A DNA stretch of 64,000 nt from Citrobacter freundii (GTDB lineage Bacteria > Bacteroidota > Bacteroidia > Chitinophagales > Chitinophagaceae): positions 6,149-70,148 of the forward strand of contig QFQQ01000030.1 of NCBI GenBank assembly GCA_003243445.1. The letters are read 5' to 3'. Position numbers and translations under genes: made by a program. Position 1 is the first letter of the stretch. Each line of letters starts with the position of its first letter. This document shows positions 9,669 to 19,447 of the stretch, piece by piece. Under the pieces are notes generated by a model that saw nothing but the letters and a program-made list of their open reading frames with translations, searched no databases and was not told where the DNA came from.

Positions 9669-9774
9669 TAAGTCAAAAATCAAAAGTAAAAAGTAAAAAT
9701 ATCAGGTCTGAAACTGCATACGCTTCATTGGAGGCGCGGGATATTTTTACTTTTTACTTTTGATTTTTGACTTA
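9669..9774. repeat. PIR3: perfect 35-bp inverted repeat, 7-bp word
   Basis: Arms 9669-9703 and 9740-9774 are perfectly complementary over 35 bp and consist of 7-bp words such as AAAAGTC, AAAAATC, AAAAGTA. The right arm runs directly into the TACTTTG promoter-like box of murF. It separates the gldJ terminator from murF; the 36-bp loop shows no other element. Confidence 0.92.
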
Positions 9775-9783
9775 CTTTGCCTT

Positions 9784-11091
9784 ATGTCTATTGAGCAACT
9801 TTATAAGATCTACCAGCAGTACCCTTCAGTTCAAACTGATACACGAAAACTGAAAAAGGGTGATCTCTTTTTCGCATTAAAAGGTGATAATTTCAATGGA
9901 AATGCTTTTGCCGCCAAAGCACTCGAAGCAGGCGCAGCGTATGCGGTGATTGATGAAAAAGAATTTGAGATCGGGGGGAAAACCCTACTGGTACCGGATG
10001 TACTTACCGCTTTGCAGCAGCTGGCGAAACATCACCGTGAACAATTCAATAGTCTCCCTGATGGAAGAACCGTCCCTTTTATTGCGATCACAGGCAGTAA
10101 TGGAAAGACCACAACAAAAGAACTGATCCATGCAGTTCTTTCATCTACTTATAAAACATACACTACTGAAGGAAATCTCAACAATCATATAGGCATTCCT
10201 CTTACCATTTTAAAAATAAAAATGGATGCAGAAATTGCGGTGATTGAAATGGGAGCCAATCATCAGAAAGAAATTGCGGGTTATTGCGAATATGCACAGC
10301 CCACTCATGGCCTGATCACAAATGCAGGCAAAGCACACCTGGAGGGTTTCGGTGGCGTTGAAGGGGTGAAAAAAGGAAAAGGTGAATTGTTTGATTATCT
10401 CCGCACCCTTGCGCACGGTTATGCACTGGTCAACTGGGATTATGATTACCTGCATGAAATGAGCAAGGGCATCAGCGGCATTATTAAATACGGAACAGGT
10501 AGTGATGCACATGTGATCGGTTCTATTCATCAGAGCGATCCATTTCTGCAGGTAGCGATAGAACAGGGTATTAATGAAAAACTGATCAAAACGCAATTGG
10601 TGGGCGATTACAATCTTCCCAATGTACTGGCAGCCGTTACCGCGGGAAAATTATTCAAAGTGCCGGATGCGCTGATCAAAAAATCAATTGAAGAATATAC
10701 TCCTTCCAACAGCCGCTCTCAATTAATAGAACGCGGATCAAATAAAATAATCCTTGATGCCTACAATGCAAACCCAAGTAGTATGCGGCTGGCTATTGAA
10801 AACTTTGCACGGCTGCATGCAACCGATAAAGTACTGATGCTTGGCGGTATGATGGAACTTGGTGATGAAAGCATCCAGGAACACGTGTCCATCATCGATC
10901 TTATACAGCAATACCCATGGAAAGCTGTAGCACTTGTCGGCGGCGACTTTCTGAAGGTCCAGCATCCATTCCTTCGCTTTGAAAATGCAGATCAGGCAAG
11001 ACAGTGGTGGCAGGAACAACATTTTGAAAACACATATTTTCTTGTGAAGGGAAGCAGAAGTATGCAGATGGAAAAGATACTGGCGTCGTGA
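9784..11091 (+). CDS. murF: UDP-N-acetylmuramoyl-tripeptide--D-alanyl-D-alanine ligase
   Basis: 435 residues from ATG 9784. An upstream in-frame ATG at 9760 lies inside the right arm of PIR3 and would add eight unrelated residues, so 9784 (MSIEQLYKIY) is preferred. It adds D-Ala-D-Ala to the UDP-MurNAc-tripeptide in the cytoplasm, the last soluble step of the peptidoglycan precursor. The N-terminal substrate domain contains QTDTRKLKKGDLFFAL; the ATP-binding loop is AITGSNGKTTTKEL; the C-terminal domain has DAYNANPSSM. gldJ-murF order is conserved in the phylum. A second MurF, fused to alanine racemase, is encoded at 49660-52128. Confidence 0.94.
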   Translation: MSIEQLYKIYQQYPSVQTDTRKLKKGDLFFALKGDNFNGNAFAAKALEAGAAYAVIDEKEFEIGGKTLLVPDVLTALQQLAKHHREQFNSLPDGRTVPFIAITGSNGKTTTKELIHAVLSSTYKTYTTEGNLNNHIGIPLTILKIKMDAEIAVIEMGANHQKEIAGYCEYAQPTHGLITNAGKAHLEGFGGVEGVKKGKGELFDYLRTLAHGYALVNWDYDYLHEMSKGISGIIKYGTGSDAHVIGSIHQSDPFLQVAIEQGINEKLIKTQLVGDYNLPNVLAAVTAGKLFKVPDALIKKSIEEYTPSNSRSQLIERGSNKIILDAYNANPSSMRLAIENFARLHATDKVLMLGGMMELGDESIQEHVSIIDLIQQYPWKAVALVGGDFLKVQHPFLRFENADQARQWWQEQHFENTYFLVKGSRSMQMEKILAS

Positions 11092-11092
11092 G

Positions 11093-11247
11093 AAAGGTTC
11101 CAGAAGTTCCAAAGGTTCCAGGAGTTCCAGAGGTTCTTCGAAAGGCGGTTTCCAATAAGAATGTTACACACCACCATCCGCGGTAGCAACCTCTGGAACC
11201 TCTGGAACTTATGGAACCTTTGGAACCTCTGAACCCCTGGAACCTTA
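11093..11247. repeat. PIR4: inverted repeat of 9-bp GGTTCCARA words
   Basis: The left arm (11093-11137) is five near-copies of a 9-bp word (GGTTCCAGA, AGTTCCAAA, GGTTCCAGG and so on). The right arm (11188-11247) is about seven copies of the complementary word (GGAACCTCT). It begins two bases after the murF stop codon. Pairing is imperfect in register but continuous in vocabulary. The loop of about 50 bp shows nothing else. Confidence 0.9.
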
Positions 11248-11270
11248 CAAAACCGAACTAAACTCATTTG

Positions 11271-12071
11271 ATGGAAATAATCGGATACCTTGCTGCCATA
11301 CTCATCGGCATTTCACTCGGCATGGTTGGCAGCGGCGGATCGATCCTTACCGTTCCTGTATTGGTATACCTGATGTCGGTAGATCCTTTACTGGCAACCA
11401 CCAGTTCATTATTTATAGTGGGTTCAACAAGTTTGATTGGTGGACTACGTGCTTATGGAAAAAAACTGGTCAACTTTAAAGCCGTTACAGAATTTGGTAT
11501 ACCGTCCATCTTCTCGATTTTCATCACACGTCATTATATTCTTCCTGCATTACCTGATCATTTATTTTCCATCGGTAATATTCATATCTATAAGCCCGCC
11601 TTCCTGATGGTGGTTTTTGCCATACTGATGCTTGCAGCTTCAGTATCGATGATCTTCAACAGCAACCGGGATGCGATCGCCGCAAGCAATACAGCATACA
11701 AGTATCAGGCATTAACCCTGGTATTACTAGGGCTCGGTATCGGATTGATCACTGGTTTACTTGGCGCAGGCGGAGGATTTCTGATCATTCCAAGCCTTGT
11801 TATTTTTTTACGGCTGCCAATGAAAACAGCAGTCGGCACCTCGCTGCTGATCATCGCCATCAATTCGTTGTTTGGATTTTTATTCAGCTTAAAACAATTT
11901 GAATACGACTGGCGATTGCTTTTATCATTTACCGCACTTGCCATCGCCGGTCTTTTTATTGGCAGCAAACTCGCCGATAAGATACCGGGGCCTTCATTAA
12001 AAAAAGGATTCGGCTGGTTCATTCTTTTAATGGGCATATATATCATCCTGAAAGAGATATTTCATTTCTGA
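11271..12071 (+). CDS. TauE/SafE (TSUP) family membrane permease
   Basis: 266 residues from ATG 11271; the TTG at 11268 just upstream is rejected. Eight or so hydrophobic segments fill the protein. The two half-repeats typical of the TSUP family are visible: SLGMVGSGGSILTVPVLVYL near the N-terminus and LLGAGGGFLIIPSLVIFLRL in the second half. Family members export or import sulfite, sulfoacetate or other small sulfur and carbon anions across the inner membrane; the substrate here cannot be read from sequence. No sulfur-metabolism neighbour helps. It starts 23 bp after PIR4. Confidence 0.88.
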   Translation: MEIIGYLAAILIGISLGMVGSGGSILTVPVLVYLMSVDPLLATTSSLFIVGSTSLIGGLRAYGKKLVNFKAVTEFGIPSIFSIFITRHYILPALPDHLFSIGNIHIYKPAFLMVVFAILMLAASVSMIFNSNRDAIAASNTAYKYQALTLVLLGLGIGLITGLLGAGGGFLIIPSLVIFLRLPMKTAVGTSLLIIAINSLFGFLFSLKQFEYDWRLLLSFTALAIAGLFIGSKLADKIPGPSLKKGFGWFILLMGIYIILKEIFHF

Positions 12072-12151
12072 TCCAACGATTTTTTTAGGACAATCATACA
12101 GTATACGCTCATCCATCCTGCACTCTTTCTCTCTTTTTGTCTTTTAAAGAT

Positions 12152-12159
12152 TAGCTTTG
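12152..12159 (+). promoter_or_regulatory. -7 promoter box of the DUF983 gene
   Basis: TAGCTTTG matches TAnnTTTG, 20 bases before the ATG at 12180, in the 108-bp gap after the TSUP gene. Confidence 0.6.
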
Positions 12160-12179
12160 CAAAAACGAACCATTCAACA

Positions 12180-12638
12180 ATGCCGGAAAAACATCCACAC
12201 CGGGGTTATCTTTCTTCTGCACTCGGATGCCGCTGTCCAAGATGCAGAGAGGGTAAGCTTTTCAAAAACCCATTATCCGTTAAATTGAGTAAAAATATGG
12301 CGATGAACCGGGAGTGTCCGGTTTGTGGCCAGCCAACTGAGATTGAAGTTGGTTTTTATTATGGCACCAGTTATGTAAGCTATGCATTGACTGTCGCGAT
12401 CAGCGTAGCAAGCCTGATCGCGTGGTGGGTGATCATCGGACTTTCGGTAAATGACAATCGCTTTTTTTATTGGATGGGAATCAATGCTGTCTTTCTCATC
12501 ATTTTGCAGCCATGGCTGATGCGCCTGAGCCGCAGCCTCTGGATCTCCTGGTTTGTAAAGTATGACCCGGACTGGCGCAATAGTGGCCCTGTTGATGCAT
12601 CGGAGCGGCTGAATGCGGATCAGGGAACCAACTGGTGA
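12180..12638 (+). CDS. DUF983 family membrane protein
   Basis: 152 residues. A cysteine-rich N-terminal segment (ALGCRCPRCREGKLF, then ECPVCGQPTEIEVGFYYG) looks like a small zinc ribbon, followed by two transmembrane helices (about residues 60-85 and 95-115) and a short cytoplasmic tail. This is the DUF983 arrangement. The function is not established; some family members sit near cytochrome oxidase assembly genes, which is not the case here. It has its own TAGCTTTG promoter box. Confidence 0.85.
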   Translation: MPEKHPHRGYLSSALGCRCPRCREGKLFKNPLSVKLSKNMAMNRECPVCGQPTEIEVGFYYGTSYVSYALTVAISVASLIAWWVIIGLSVNDNRFFYWMGINAVFLIILQPWLMRLSRSLWISWFVKYDPDWRNSGPVDASERLNADQGTNW

Positions 12639-12966
12639 GCAGGAGATATCTGATATATTATTGATAGGGATTTCCCGGTCCCTTACTGGTTTTTTACCAG
12701 CAGAAATCCGTGCAGAAAACAGAAATGCCCTCCCGGGTACTATTCTTGAACCTGCAGAAAATACGGTCTTTTATGCCTGGGGGCGCGTAATTTCACGTTG
12801 ATTTTGCTTGCCTCTTTTCTATCCTCATATTTAATTTCCTTGCTGACAGCGGCTTAGAGCCATGGTAATATTAATTCTGTTCATTCCCAGATAGGGGTCT
12901 TGGGATATACGTAGATCTCAGATAGTTTGGTCAGTAGTTGTCCTAATCCAATCCTAAGAAAACAAG
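12639..12966. other. Intergenic region, no gene recognised
   Basis: 328 bp between the DUF983 gene and the 1232-residue secreted protein. The only structure I see is a small hairpin (CTGGT-TTTTT-ACCAG at 12686-12700). A short reading frame at 12613-12801 overlaps the preceding gene out of frame and has no family features. The promoter of the downstream gene probably lies near 12915-12940, where a weak ATAGTTTG occurs. Confidence 0.5.
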
Positions 12967-15900
12967 ATGAAGCAATTATTAACCATTGCATTCGGCCTGA
13001 TGATCCTTACCCGGATTTCATTTGCACAAGCGGTTAATCCGGATTGTTCAGGGTTTAATGCTACTTATACCACGAAAGAATCGCGTTGCGCAAGTACGGG
13101 TTCTATTACAATCACGCCTTCCGGTGGCTCGGGGAACTATAGCTATAGGATTTTATCCCCTATCTCGCTCCCAATTACGTCTACCTCGACTATCACTGGT
13201 CTCGCGCCAGGCAATTATACTGTTCAGACCAAAGACATGACGACAGGCTGTACGCTTGTCCAGGGAAATATAATTGTCGCCGGCTCCTATAATGATCCGA
13301 GATTTTCTCTTGAGAAAACAGATCTAACCTGCATTGGTTCACAAAACGGCAGCATTGCAGTTACAGATTTGCAGAACGGAAGAAGCCCGTTTACCTACAA
13401 GATCATTGCGCCTTCGCCAACAGGTGTTGGCATATCGAACAGCACCGGCATATTCAACTCCATTTCCGCTGGCGAATATTACATACAACTGCTGGATTCA
13501 TGTGGCGGTATACAAACGCGCTCGGTAGCTATTCAGGATTATAACTGGTCTATAAGCGGGAATACTGTTACCAAAACAAGTTGCAATACAATATATGTAT
13601 CGCTTATACTTACGGACAATAAAGGTAATAATAACCTTACAGGCTCTGCTTTCTTCGGGTTTAAGTATGGAGTTGTAAATGCGCCGGGAGATACAATATG
13701 GAACACCTCAAATACATTTAGCTATACACGCTCTCCGCTTCGCACTATCATGCTTGTAGTAAAAGATCGTTGCGATATTGTAAAATCGGTAAGCTGGAAA
13801 AACCCTCAGCCAACCGTTGATGCGGACGTGGCCGCCAGCAATTTGCTTTGCAGCACCTTCGATGTAAGGATAACCAATGCCCAGAATTTTTCTGCAGGTT
13901 CGCAGGCTACACTCAAACAAGGAACTTCGACAGTGCAGACAAATACAACCGGTATATTTACGAACATCCCCTATGGAAGCTATTGCATTGAAATGAAGGA
14001 TCCGTGCTATGACACGATAGTAAAAAGATGTTTTGTGCAGACAAAACCTGTACCTGTTGTAAATGCTTTCGTTGATACTTCAAACACGCAGTGCAGTACA
14101 TTTGATGTATCAATCGGAGGACAGGTAAATCTTTTTAATGCTGTCTATAAACTTTATAACAGTGCAAATACACTTATTGCCTCCAACAGTACAGGAATTT
14201 TTAGTAATATAAATTACGGATCATACTGTCTGCGGGTCATTTCTGTAAACCCCTGCTATGACACAACAATCAGCCGCTGTTTTACGGTAAATAAACCGAA
14301 GCCGGTCGTTCCCATACCGGTATATACCTATCTGAATTGTTCAAGCTATACTGCAGACATTACCGGGCAGCAGAACCTGTTCAACGCCACCTATTGTCTT
14401 TATCAGAATAACGTGCTGGTCACCTGCAATACGACCGGAAGCTTTCCCGGGCTTAGCTATAGTACAGATTATTGCATTAAGATAACTTCTGCCAATCCTT
14501 GCTATGATACAACGATACAGCATTGTTTCAACAGGCCAAAACCAATACCCGTCGCATCCGACCCGGTTATTTCTAACAAAACCTGTTCTACATTCACTGT
14601 TCGGATCGAAAGCACAGCCAATATTCCAAGTCCGAAATTCTGTCTTTATAACAGTTCAGACGCATTGATGTCATGCAACACAACAGGACAATTTGATAAT
14701 GTTCCATTTGGGAACAATTATTATATCCAGGTAGTATCAACCAGTACAACAACGGACTGTCCCATTAATCCATTGAAAAAAACGTTCTCCGTAAGTCGCA
14801 CTATGCCGGTGGTGGGAAGTACAATGGTGATATCAAATAAGACATGCAGTACTTTTACAGTATTTCTGAGCAATATGAATATGATCAATTCAAGGTTCTG
14901 CCTGTACGATAACGCCAATAATCTTATCGGTTGCCAGAATGGATCAACATTCAACAATCTCCCTTATGGCTCATATAAAATGGTTGCAACAACGAGCTGC
15001 CTGGATACGTTTATCAGAACATTTACAGAAGCCCCGACGCCAACAGCATTTACACTCAAGGCAACAGAATCCTGCACTATCAATGCGACTGATGTGAAAG
15101 TAACTGTGACGGCAGGGATCGCACCATTTCAGTTAAAAGTGCTGAATCCGCTTAACGCAGTTGTAGGAACTCACAGTATGGGAATCACCAACTATACATT
15201 TACCGGCCTTGCCGCTTTACCGCCAAGTCTCCAATATCGCGTGGTGGTTACTTCTGCGTGTGGAAAAACTGATACATTAGCTATTACACCGAAAATAAGC
15301 CAGTTCAGCCGTACAAATACCGTTATAATGAAGTGTCCAAATGCACTTTCAGGAAATGGCTCGGCAGATATCAGCGTTGACCTGATGTCAAATATCGGGT
15401 TGAACGCGCCAAGGATCATTAAGCGGGATGGCGCAACTGTATCTATCGCGCCAGCTACAATAACAACCCTTACTTCAACCAGCAACAAATACAAATTCCT
15501 CGACATGACTCCGGCTACTTATATTTTGGAGTATAACATATCCAGCTGTTCTAAAAAAATATACGATACAATTAATGTTGTACCATATACTTTCCCTGAT
15601 CTTACAAATTCTGCTGCTTATCAATGTGACAATACGAATTTTAGCGTAAATGCCGTAGCAAGTGGTGGCGTATCTCCATTCAAGTATGAAATCATTGGAA
15701 GTAATCCTGTTGGCCCCAGTATAGTTTCCCCCGCACAGGCGTCGAGCGTATTCAATATTCTAACGGGTTCAGCGTATTCATTAGTACGCATGCGCGCAAT
15801 AGATGCATGTGGTAATGGGACGCTGAATGACGTCAGCGTTCTTCCTCTCGGTCAGTTGACCATTCGGGTTAACAATGTGGACTGCTACTCAAATAACCTC

Positions 15901-16665
15901 ACATTATCCGTAGACACCGTTCCCAATGCCACTTACATTTGGTATTTGAAAAAGAAATCAACTTCAACTGACAGTACACAAGTTACAACCGGCCAGGCTT
16001 ACAATATTCCGTATCTTCTTCCAACTGATACTGGAATCTATGTCTGCAAAACACTGGTGAACGGAGGATGCCTTCAACGTCTTTCCTACTTCAACCTCAA
16101 AGGAGATTGCAGTATCATTCTACCTGTAAAGATCACTGACTTCAAAGGCATACTTTCCGGCAATGATGCAATCCTTAACTGGACTGTAGCACAGGAAGAC
16201 AATATCAAAGAATACCAGGTTGAACGAAGCGCAGGCAATGGTTCTTTCCAATATGTTGGTAGTATCACTGCTACGAACGATCCTGCACGAAATAAATATA
16301 CATTTACAGACCATAACGCCCCAGGCGGAAAGATCAAATACCGTTTGAAGATCGTTGAACAGAACAATGGTCAGTCTTACAGTAAGACGATTGAACTGAC
16401 ACATAATGCGATATTCATCACAGCCGCACCCAATCCGGTGAAGCAGGAGCTTTCCATCAGCATCAGCGCCAAAACCGATGCTGCGTACAGCATCAGACTG
16501 TTCAATCTGAGCGGCCAGGTAATTCACCAGCAAACGACCAATCGCATCCGTTCCGGCGTATTCCGCATTCAGCGAAATGGTAAGATGCCTTCGGGATTTT
16601 ATCTGGTGAAGGTGTTGAATATGGATAGTGGGGAAGAATTTACGGAGAAGCTTATATTCGAGTGA
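12967..16665 (+). CDS. Large secreted repeat protein with T9SS sorting domain
   Basis: 1232 residues. A signal peptide (1-20, ending ISFAQ) is followed by a SprB-like module (about 25-90, with ITITPSGGSGNYSYRI and GLAPGNYTVQTKD) and more modules of the same kind. From about residue 285 to 690 a cysteine-marked repeat of about 75 residues recurs at least six times, with signatures such as CSTFDVRI, CSTFDVSIGG, NKTCSTFTV and a closing FxNxPYGxYC. The C-terminal 80 residues are a type A sorting domain: AAPNPVKQELSISI, IRLFNLSGQVI, MPSGFYLVKV. PorU would cleave it and anchor or release the protein at the surface. The binding target is unknown; adhesin-like is an inference. Confidence 0.88.
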   Translation: MKQLLTIAFGLMILTRISFAQAVNPDCSGFNATYTTKESRCASTGSITITPSGGSGNYSYRILSPISLPITSTSTITGLAPGNYTVQTKDMTTGCTLVQGNIIVAGSYNDPRFSLEKTDLTCIGSQNGSIAVTDLQNGRSPFTYKIIAPSPTGVGISNSTGIFNSISAGEYYIQLLDSCGGIQTRSVAIQDYNWSISGNTVTKTSCNTIYVSLILTDNKGNNNLTGSAFFGFKYGVVNAPGDTIWNTSNTFSYTRSPLRTIMLVVKDRCDIVKSVSWKNPQPTVDADVAASNLLCSTFDVRITNAQNFSAGSQATLKQGTSTVQTNTTGIFTNIPYGSYCIEMKDPCYDTIVKRCFVQTKPVPVVNAFVDTSNTQCSTFDVSIGGQVNLFNAVYKLYNSANTLIASNSTGIFSNINYGSYCLRVISVNPCYDTTISRCFTVNKPKPVVPIPVYTYLNCSSYTADITGQQNLFNATYCLYQNNVLVTCNTTGSFPGLSYSTDYCIKITSANPCYDTTIQHCFNRPKPIPVASDPVISNKTCSTFTVRIESTANIPSPKFCLYNSSDALMSCNTTGQFDNVPFGNNYYIQVVSTSTTTDCPINPLKKTFSVSRTMPVVGSTMVISNKTCSTFTVFLSNMNMINSRFCLYDNANNLIGCQNGSTFNNLPYGSYKMVATTSCLDTFIRTFTEAPTPTAFTLKATESCTINATDVKVTVTAGIAPFQLKVLNPLNAVVGTHSMGITNYTFTGLAALPPSLQYRVVVTSACGKTDTLAITPKISQFSRTNTVIMKCPNALSGNGSADISVDLMSNIGLNAPRIIKRDGATVSIAPATITTLTSTSNKYKFLDMTPATYILEYNISSCSKKIYDTINVVPYTFPDLTNSAAYQCDNTNFSVNAVASGGVSPFKYEIIGSNPVGPSIVSPAQASSVFNILTGSAYSLVRMRAIDACGNGTLNDVSVLPLGQLTIRVNNVDCYSNNLTLSVDTVPNATYIWYLKKKSTSTDSTQVTTGQAYNIPYLLPTDTGIYVCKTLVNGGCLQRLSYFNLKGDCSIILPVKITDFKGILSGNDAILNWTVAQEDNIKEYQVERSAGNGSFQYVGSITATNDPARNKYTFTDHNAPGGKIKYRLKIVEQNNGQSYSKTIELTHNAIFITAAPNPVKQELSISISAKTDAAYSIRLFNLSGQVIHQQTTNRIRSGVFRIQRNGKMPSGFYLVKVLNMDSGEEFTEKLIFE

Positions 16666-16666
16666 G

Positions 16667-16914
16667 TACACGGATTTTTGAGCGCGAATTTCGCGAATTG
16701 CTTTTCGGATAAATTGTGTTGTCCGATTTATCGAAAAGCAAATTTTCACTCAGTTATACAATACAAAACCTGGGTACACATATTTCAACAGTGCTATAAA
16801 TAATTACCAGGACCAAATCGGCTGAACGGTATAGCATACATTAGATCTCCTATAAGTGGTGAAATATAATTTATCCGAAAAGCAATTCGCGAAATTCGCG
16901 CCCGAAATCCGTGT
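16667..16914. repeat. PIR5: inverted repeat filling a convergent gene gap
   Basis: Arms 16668-16715 and 16868-16914 share 34 uninterrupted complementary bases (GCGCGAATTTCGCGAATTGC and onward) plus an outer ACACGGATTT. It starts one base after the stop of the 1232-residue protein and ends two bases before the cydB stop. Words are CACGGATTT and CGCGAATTG. The 152-bp loop repeats part of the arm (GATTTATCGAAAAGCAA at about 16725-16741) but shows no clear terminator. Confidence 0.92.
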
Positions 16915-16916
16915 CC

Positions 16917-17951
16917 TCAGTAGGACATTTCATCCAACTTCACCTTCCCCTTAAATGTCCAAAACACAAACCCTGTATAAATCCCCACCAACGGCGTTCC
17001 GATCAGTGCGATCGTAAGCAGGATCTTCATGGTCTTTTGAGAAGAGGCGGCATTGTGAATGGTGATGCTGTTGGCAATATCATTGGATGCAAAGAGAAGA
17101 TTGGGAAATACCTCAATGGCCACCAGGATCAGTAACGAAGCAATAGTGATGCAGGAGCTGGCAAACGCATGACGGTATTTTCCTTTGTTCAATAATCTTG
17201 GAATATTGGCGATAGACAGCATCATGATCAGCGGAAAGATGAAAAATGGCGGATTCGCTTTTACACGATCGCTGAGATGGGGCACGTATAAAAGCGTGTA
17301 GACCGTTGTGATCGCAAAACTCATGACGAAAAAAACAGTGAAGTTCTTGGCCAGGATCGTGAGTTTGGTATATAAACGATTCTCGGTTTTCATGGCAAGA
17401 TATATCGCTCCATGCATCATGAACAACGCAAGCGTTGTTATGGCTACAAGAATGGAAAACGGATTAAAAAAACTAAGCCAGCTCCCGGTAAACTCCCGTT
17501 CCGCATTCAGGGGAAGACCATAAGCTACATTGCCAAGCATCAATCCAAGTGATAAAGCGATTACGATACACGCAAATGAATACACAAAATCCCAGGTGAG
17601 CCGCCACATTTTTCCGGGCTCTTTGCTGCGGAACTCGATGGCAACAGCCCGCCAGATCAAACCGATCAGGAATACAAAGAACGGAACATAGAACGCTGAA
17701 AAGATAGCAGCATAAGCCACCGGAAAACCTGCAAACAACGCGCCGCCACCGATCACCAGCCACACCTCATTGCCATCCCATATCGGACCGATCGCATTCA
17801 AGGCAATGCGACGGCTTTGTTCCTTCTTAAGAAAAAGATGCAATGCACCCGCACCAAGATCAAATCCATCTAGGATGGCATATCCGGAGATCACACCACC
17901 AAATACAAGAAACCACCATACATTATAATCAAGGCCAAGAAATGTTGTCAT
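16917..17951 (-). CDS. cydB: Cytochrome bd ubiquinol/menaquinol oxidase subunit II
   Basis: 344 residues, about nine transmembrane helices. The N-terminus (YNVWWFLVFGGVISGYAILDGFDLGAG; key residues GYAILDGFDLG at about 23-33) and IGPIWDGNEVWLVIGGGALF match CydB. With CydA it forms the inner-membrane quinol oxidase that reduces O2 at low oxygen tension. It starts 21 bp after the cydA stop, so the two are co-transcribed. No CydX-type small subunit is seen in the 250 bp that follow. Confidence 0.95.
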   Translation of the reverse strand: MTTFLGLDYNVWWFLVFGGVISGYAILDGFDLGAGALHLFLKKEQSRRIALNAIGPIWDGNEVWLVIGGGALFAGFPVAYAAIFSAFYVPFFVFLIGLIWRAVAIEFRSKEPGKMWRLTWDFVYSFACIVIALSLGLMLGNVAYGLPLNAEREFTGSWLSFFNPFSILVAITTLALFMMHGAIYLAMKTENRLYTKLTILAKNFTVFFVMSFAITTVYTLLYVPHLSDRVKANPPFFIFPLIMMLSIANIPRLLNKGKYRHAFASSCITIASLLILVAIEVFPNLLFASNDIANSITIHNAASSQKTMKILLTIALIGTPLVGIYTGFVFWTFKGKVKLDEMSY

Positions 17952-17972
17952 AAAAATTGATTATAGTAGTTG

Positions 17973-19355
17973 CTAAGTATGTTGCAGGATCGGGTTATCA
18001 CGCTTGCTGCCTTCATCAATAGGCTCTTTTGTATTATAATCCACCGGACCGTGTTTGATCTTTTTATTTAATAAATAAAGAAAAAGAATGAACAAGGTTG
18101 AATATACCAGCGTAAATAATACCAGCGAAAACAATACCTGCTGCGATTGCACATTTTTTGAAAGACCGTCGGAAGTTCTTAACAGACCATAGACGACCCA
18201 GGGCTGTCTGCCCATTTCCGCAGTGAACCAACCAACCTGGTTACCGATCTGCGGTAGCAGAACCGCCCAGGCAAAAACGATCATCAACCATCGTTTGTCA
18301 AACAATTTTCCTTTCCACCAAAGGAATGATGCATATACTGTCAGAGCTATCAGTGTCATCCCGATAGAGATCATGATATGATAGAACTGGAAAACCGCAT
18401 TCACCTGTGAAGGGCGGTCCTCCGGTTTGAACGCATTCAATCCGGTGACCGGTGCTTTGAAATCCTGGTGTACCAAAAAAGATAAACCTCCGGGAATGCT
18501 GACTCCTTTTGTCTTTTGTTCTTTATTATCAACCCAACCAAAAAGATACATACTGGCGGCGGCACTACTATCATAATGACCTTCCATGGCCGCTAACTTG
18601 GCCGGTTGATTCTTTGCAACACCATCAGCGCTGCTATGACCGGACACCAGCTGGCAAAGCGAACTGATCAGCGCAACACTCAGCGCGATCTTGAACGCAG
18701 GCTTCGCGATCTCAAGGTATTTTCCTTTTAATATATAATAAGCATTCACACTGAGCACAAGAAATGAACCTGCAAGAAAAGCTCCCAGCCAGGTATGCGT
18801 CAACCGGTCGACACTGGATGGATTGAACACCATCGCCCAGAAATCCGTGATCTCCGCACGGGCATTCATACCTTCGCCGACTATATGATAACCCGCCGGC
18901 GTTTGCTGCCAGCTATTCGCCACAACGATCCATACCGCGCTGAACATCGATCCAAGAAAAACCATCAGCGTGGAAAAGAAATGCACTTTCGGACCTACCC
19001 TGTTCCATCCAAATAAAAGAATGCCGAGAAAACCACTTTCGAGGGCGAATGCAAAAATCCCTTCCGCAGCTAACGCACTGCCGAAGATATCACCGACATA
19101 CTTTGAATAGGCCGCCCAATTCGTGCCAAACTCAAACTCCATAATGATACCGGTAGCAACACCAATACCGAATATCAATGCAAAGATCCTGATCCAGAAA
19201 CGTGTCATCTTTTCATAGACCGGGTTACCCGTACGGAGATACATTCCCTCCATGATCACCAGTATCAGCCCCAGGCCAATACTCAGCGGCGGATAGATAT
19301 AATGGAAAGCAATGGTAAAAGCAAACTGAATCCGGGACAGTATTTCAACATCCAT
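17973..19355 (-). CDS. cydA: Cytochrome bd ubiquinol/menaquinol oxidase subunit I
   Basis: 460 residues from ATG 19355 (MDVEILSRIQFAFTIAFHY). A longer frame back to GTG 19443-19445 would be translated through a terminator hairpin and is rejected. Haem ligands are visible: His18 in IAFHYIYPPLSIGLG, the His in DRLTHTWLGAF, and the Met in GWFTAEMGRQPW. The glutamates in EFEFGTNW are also conserved. The quinol-binding loop between GHSSADG and the next helix is short, placing it in the short-Q-loop class. Expression is probably controlled through the leader described at 19375-19455. Confidence 0.95.
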   Translation of the reverse strand: MDVEILSRIQFAFTIAFHYIYPPLSIGLGLILVIMEGMYLRTGNPVYEKMTRFWIRIFALIFGIGVATGIIMEFEFGTNWAAYSKYVGDIFGSALAAEGIFAFALESGFLGILLFGWNRVGPKVHFFSTLMVFLGSMFSAVWIVVANSWQQTPAGYHIVGEGMNARAEITDFWAMVFNPSSVDRLTHTWLGAFLAGSFLVLSVNAYYILKGKYLEIAKPAFKIALSVALISSLCQLVSGHSSADGVAKNQPAKLAAMEGHYDSSAAASMYLFGWVDNKEQKTKGVSIPGGLSFLVHQDFKAPVTGLNAFKPEDRPSQVNAVFQFYHIMISIGMTLIALTVYASFLWWKGKLFDKRWLMIVFAWAVLLPQIGNQVGWFTAEMGRQPWVVYGLLRTSDGLSKNVQSQQVLFSLVLFTLVYSTLFILFLYLLNKKIKHGPVDYNTKEPIDEGSKRDNPILQHT

Positions 19356-19374
19356 AACCGTCGTTTTTAGACAT

Positions 19375-19406
19375 AAAAAAAGCGAACTGAATCGTTCGCT
19401 TTTTTC
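19375..19406 (-). terminator. Terminator-like hairpin in the cydA leader
   Basis: On the minus strand AGCGAAC pairs with GTTCGCT around a six-base loop, flanked by an A-run and a run of seven T. It ends 20 bases before the cydA ATG, inside the predicted 5' leader rather than after a gene. The nearest upstream gene ends at 19668 and is separated by PIR6 and the cydA promoter box. I read it as an attenuator. Confidence 0.75.
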
Positions 19407-19441
19407 TATGAATTGATAATATGATCGAGGTGATTGTTCAT
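19406..19441 (-). CDS. Possible 11-residue leader peptide of cydA
   Basis: ATG at 19441 opens MNNHLDHIINS followed by TAG at 19406-19408. The stop codon touches the terminator hairpin (19375-19406), the geometry of translation-coupled attenuation. The ATG lies at the expected transcription start of the TATCTTTG box at 19448-19455, so it would be leaderless. There is no strong run of one amino acid; Asn, His and Ile are the most frequent. Real translation is uncertain. Confidence 0.35.
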   Translation of the reverse strand: MNNHLDHIINS

Positions 19442-19447
19442 GCACCG

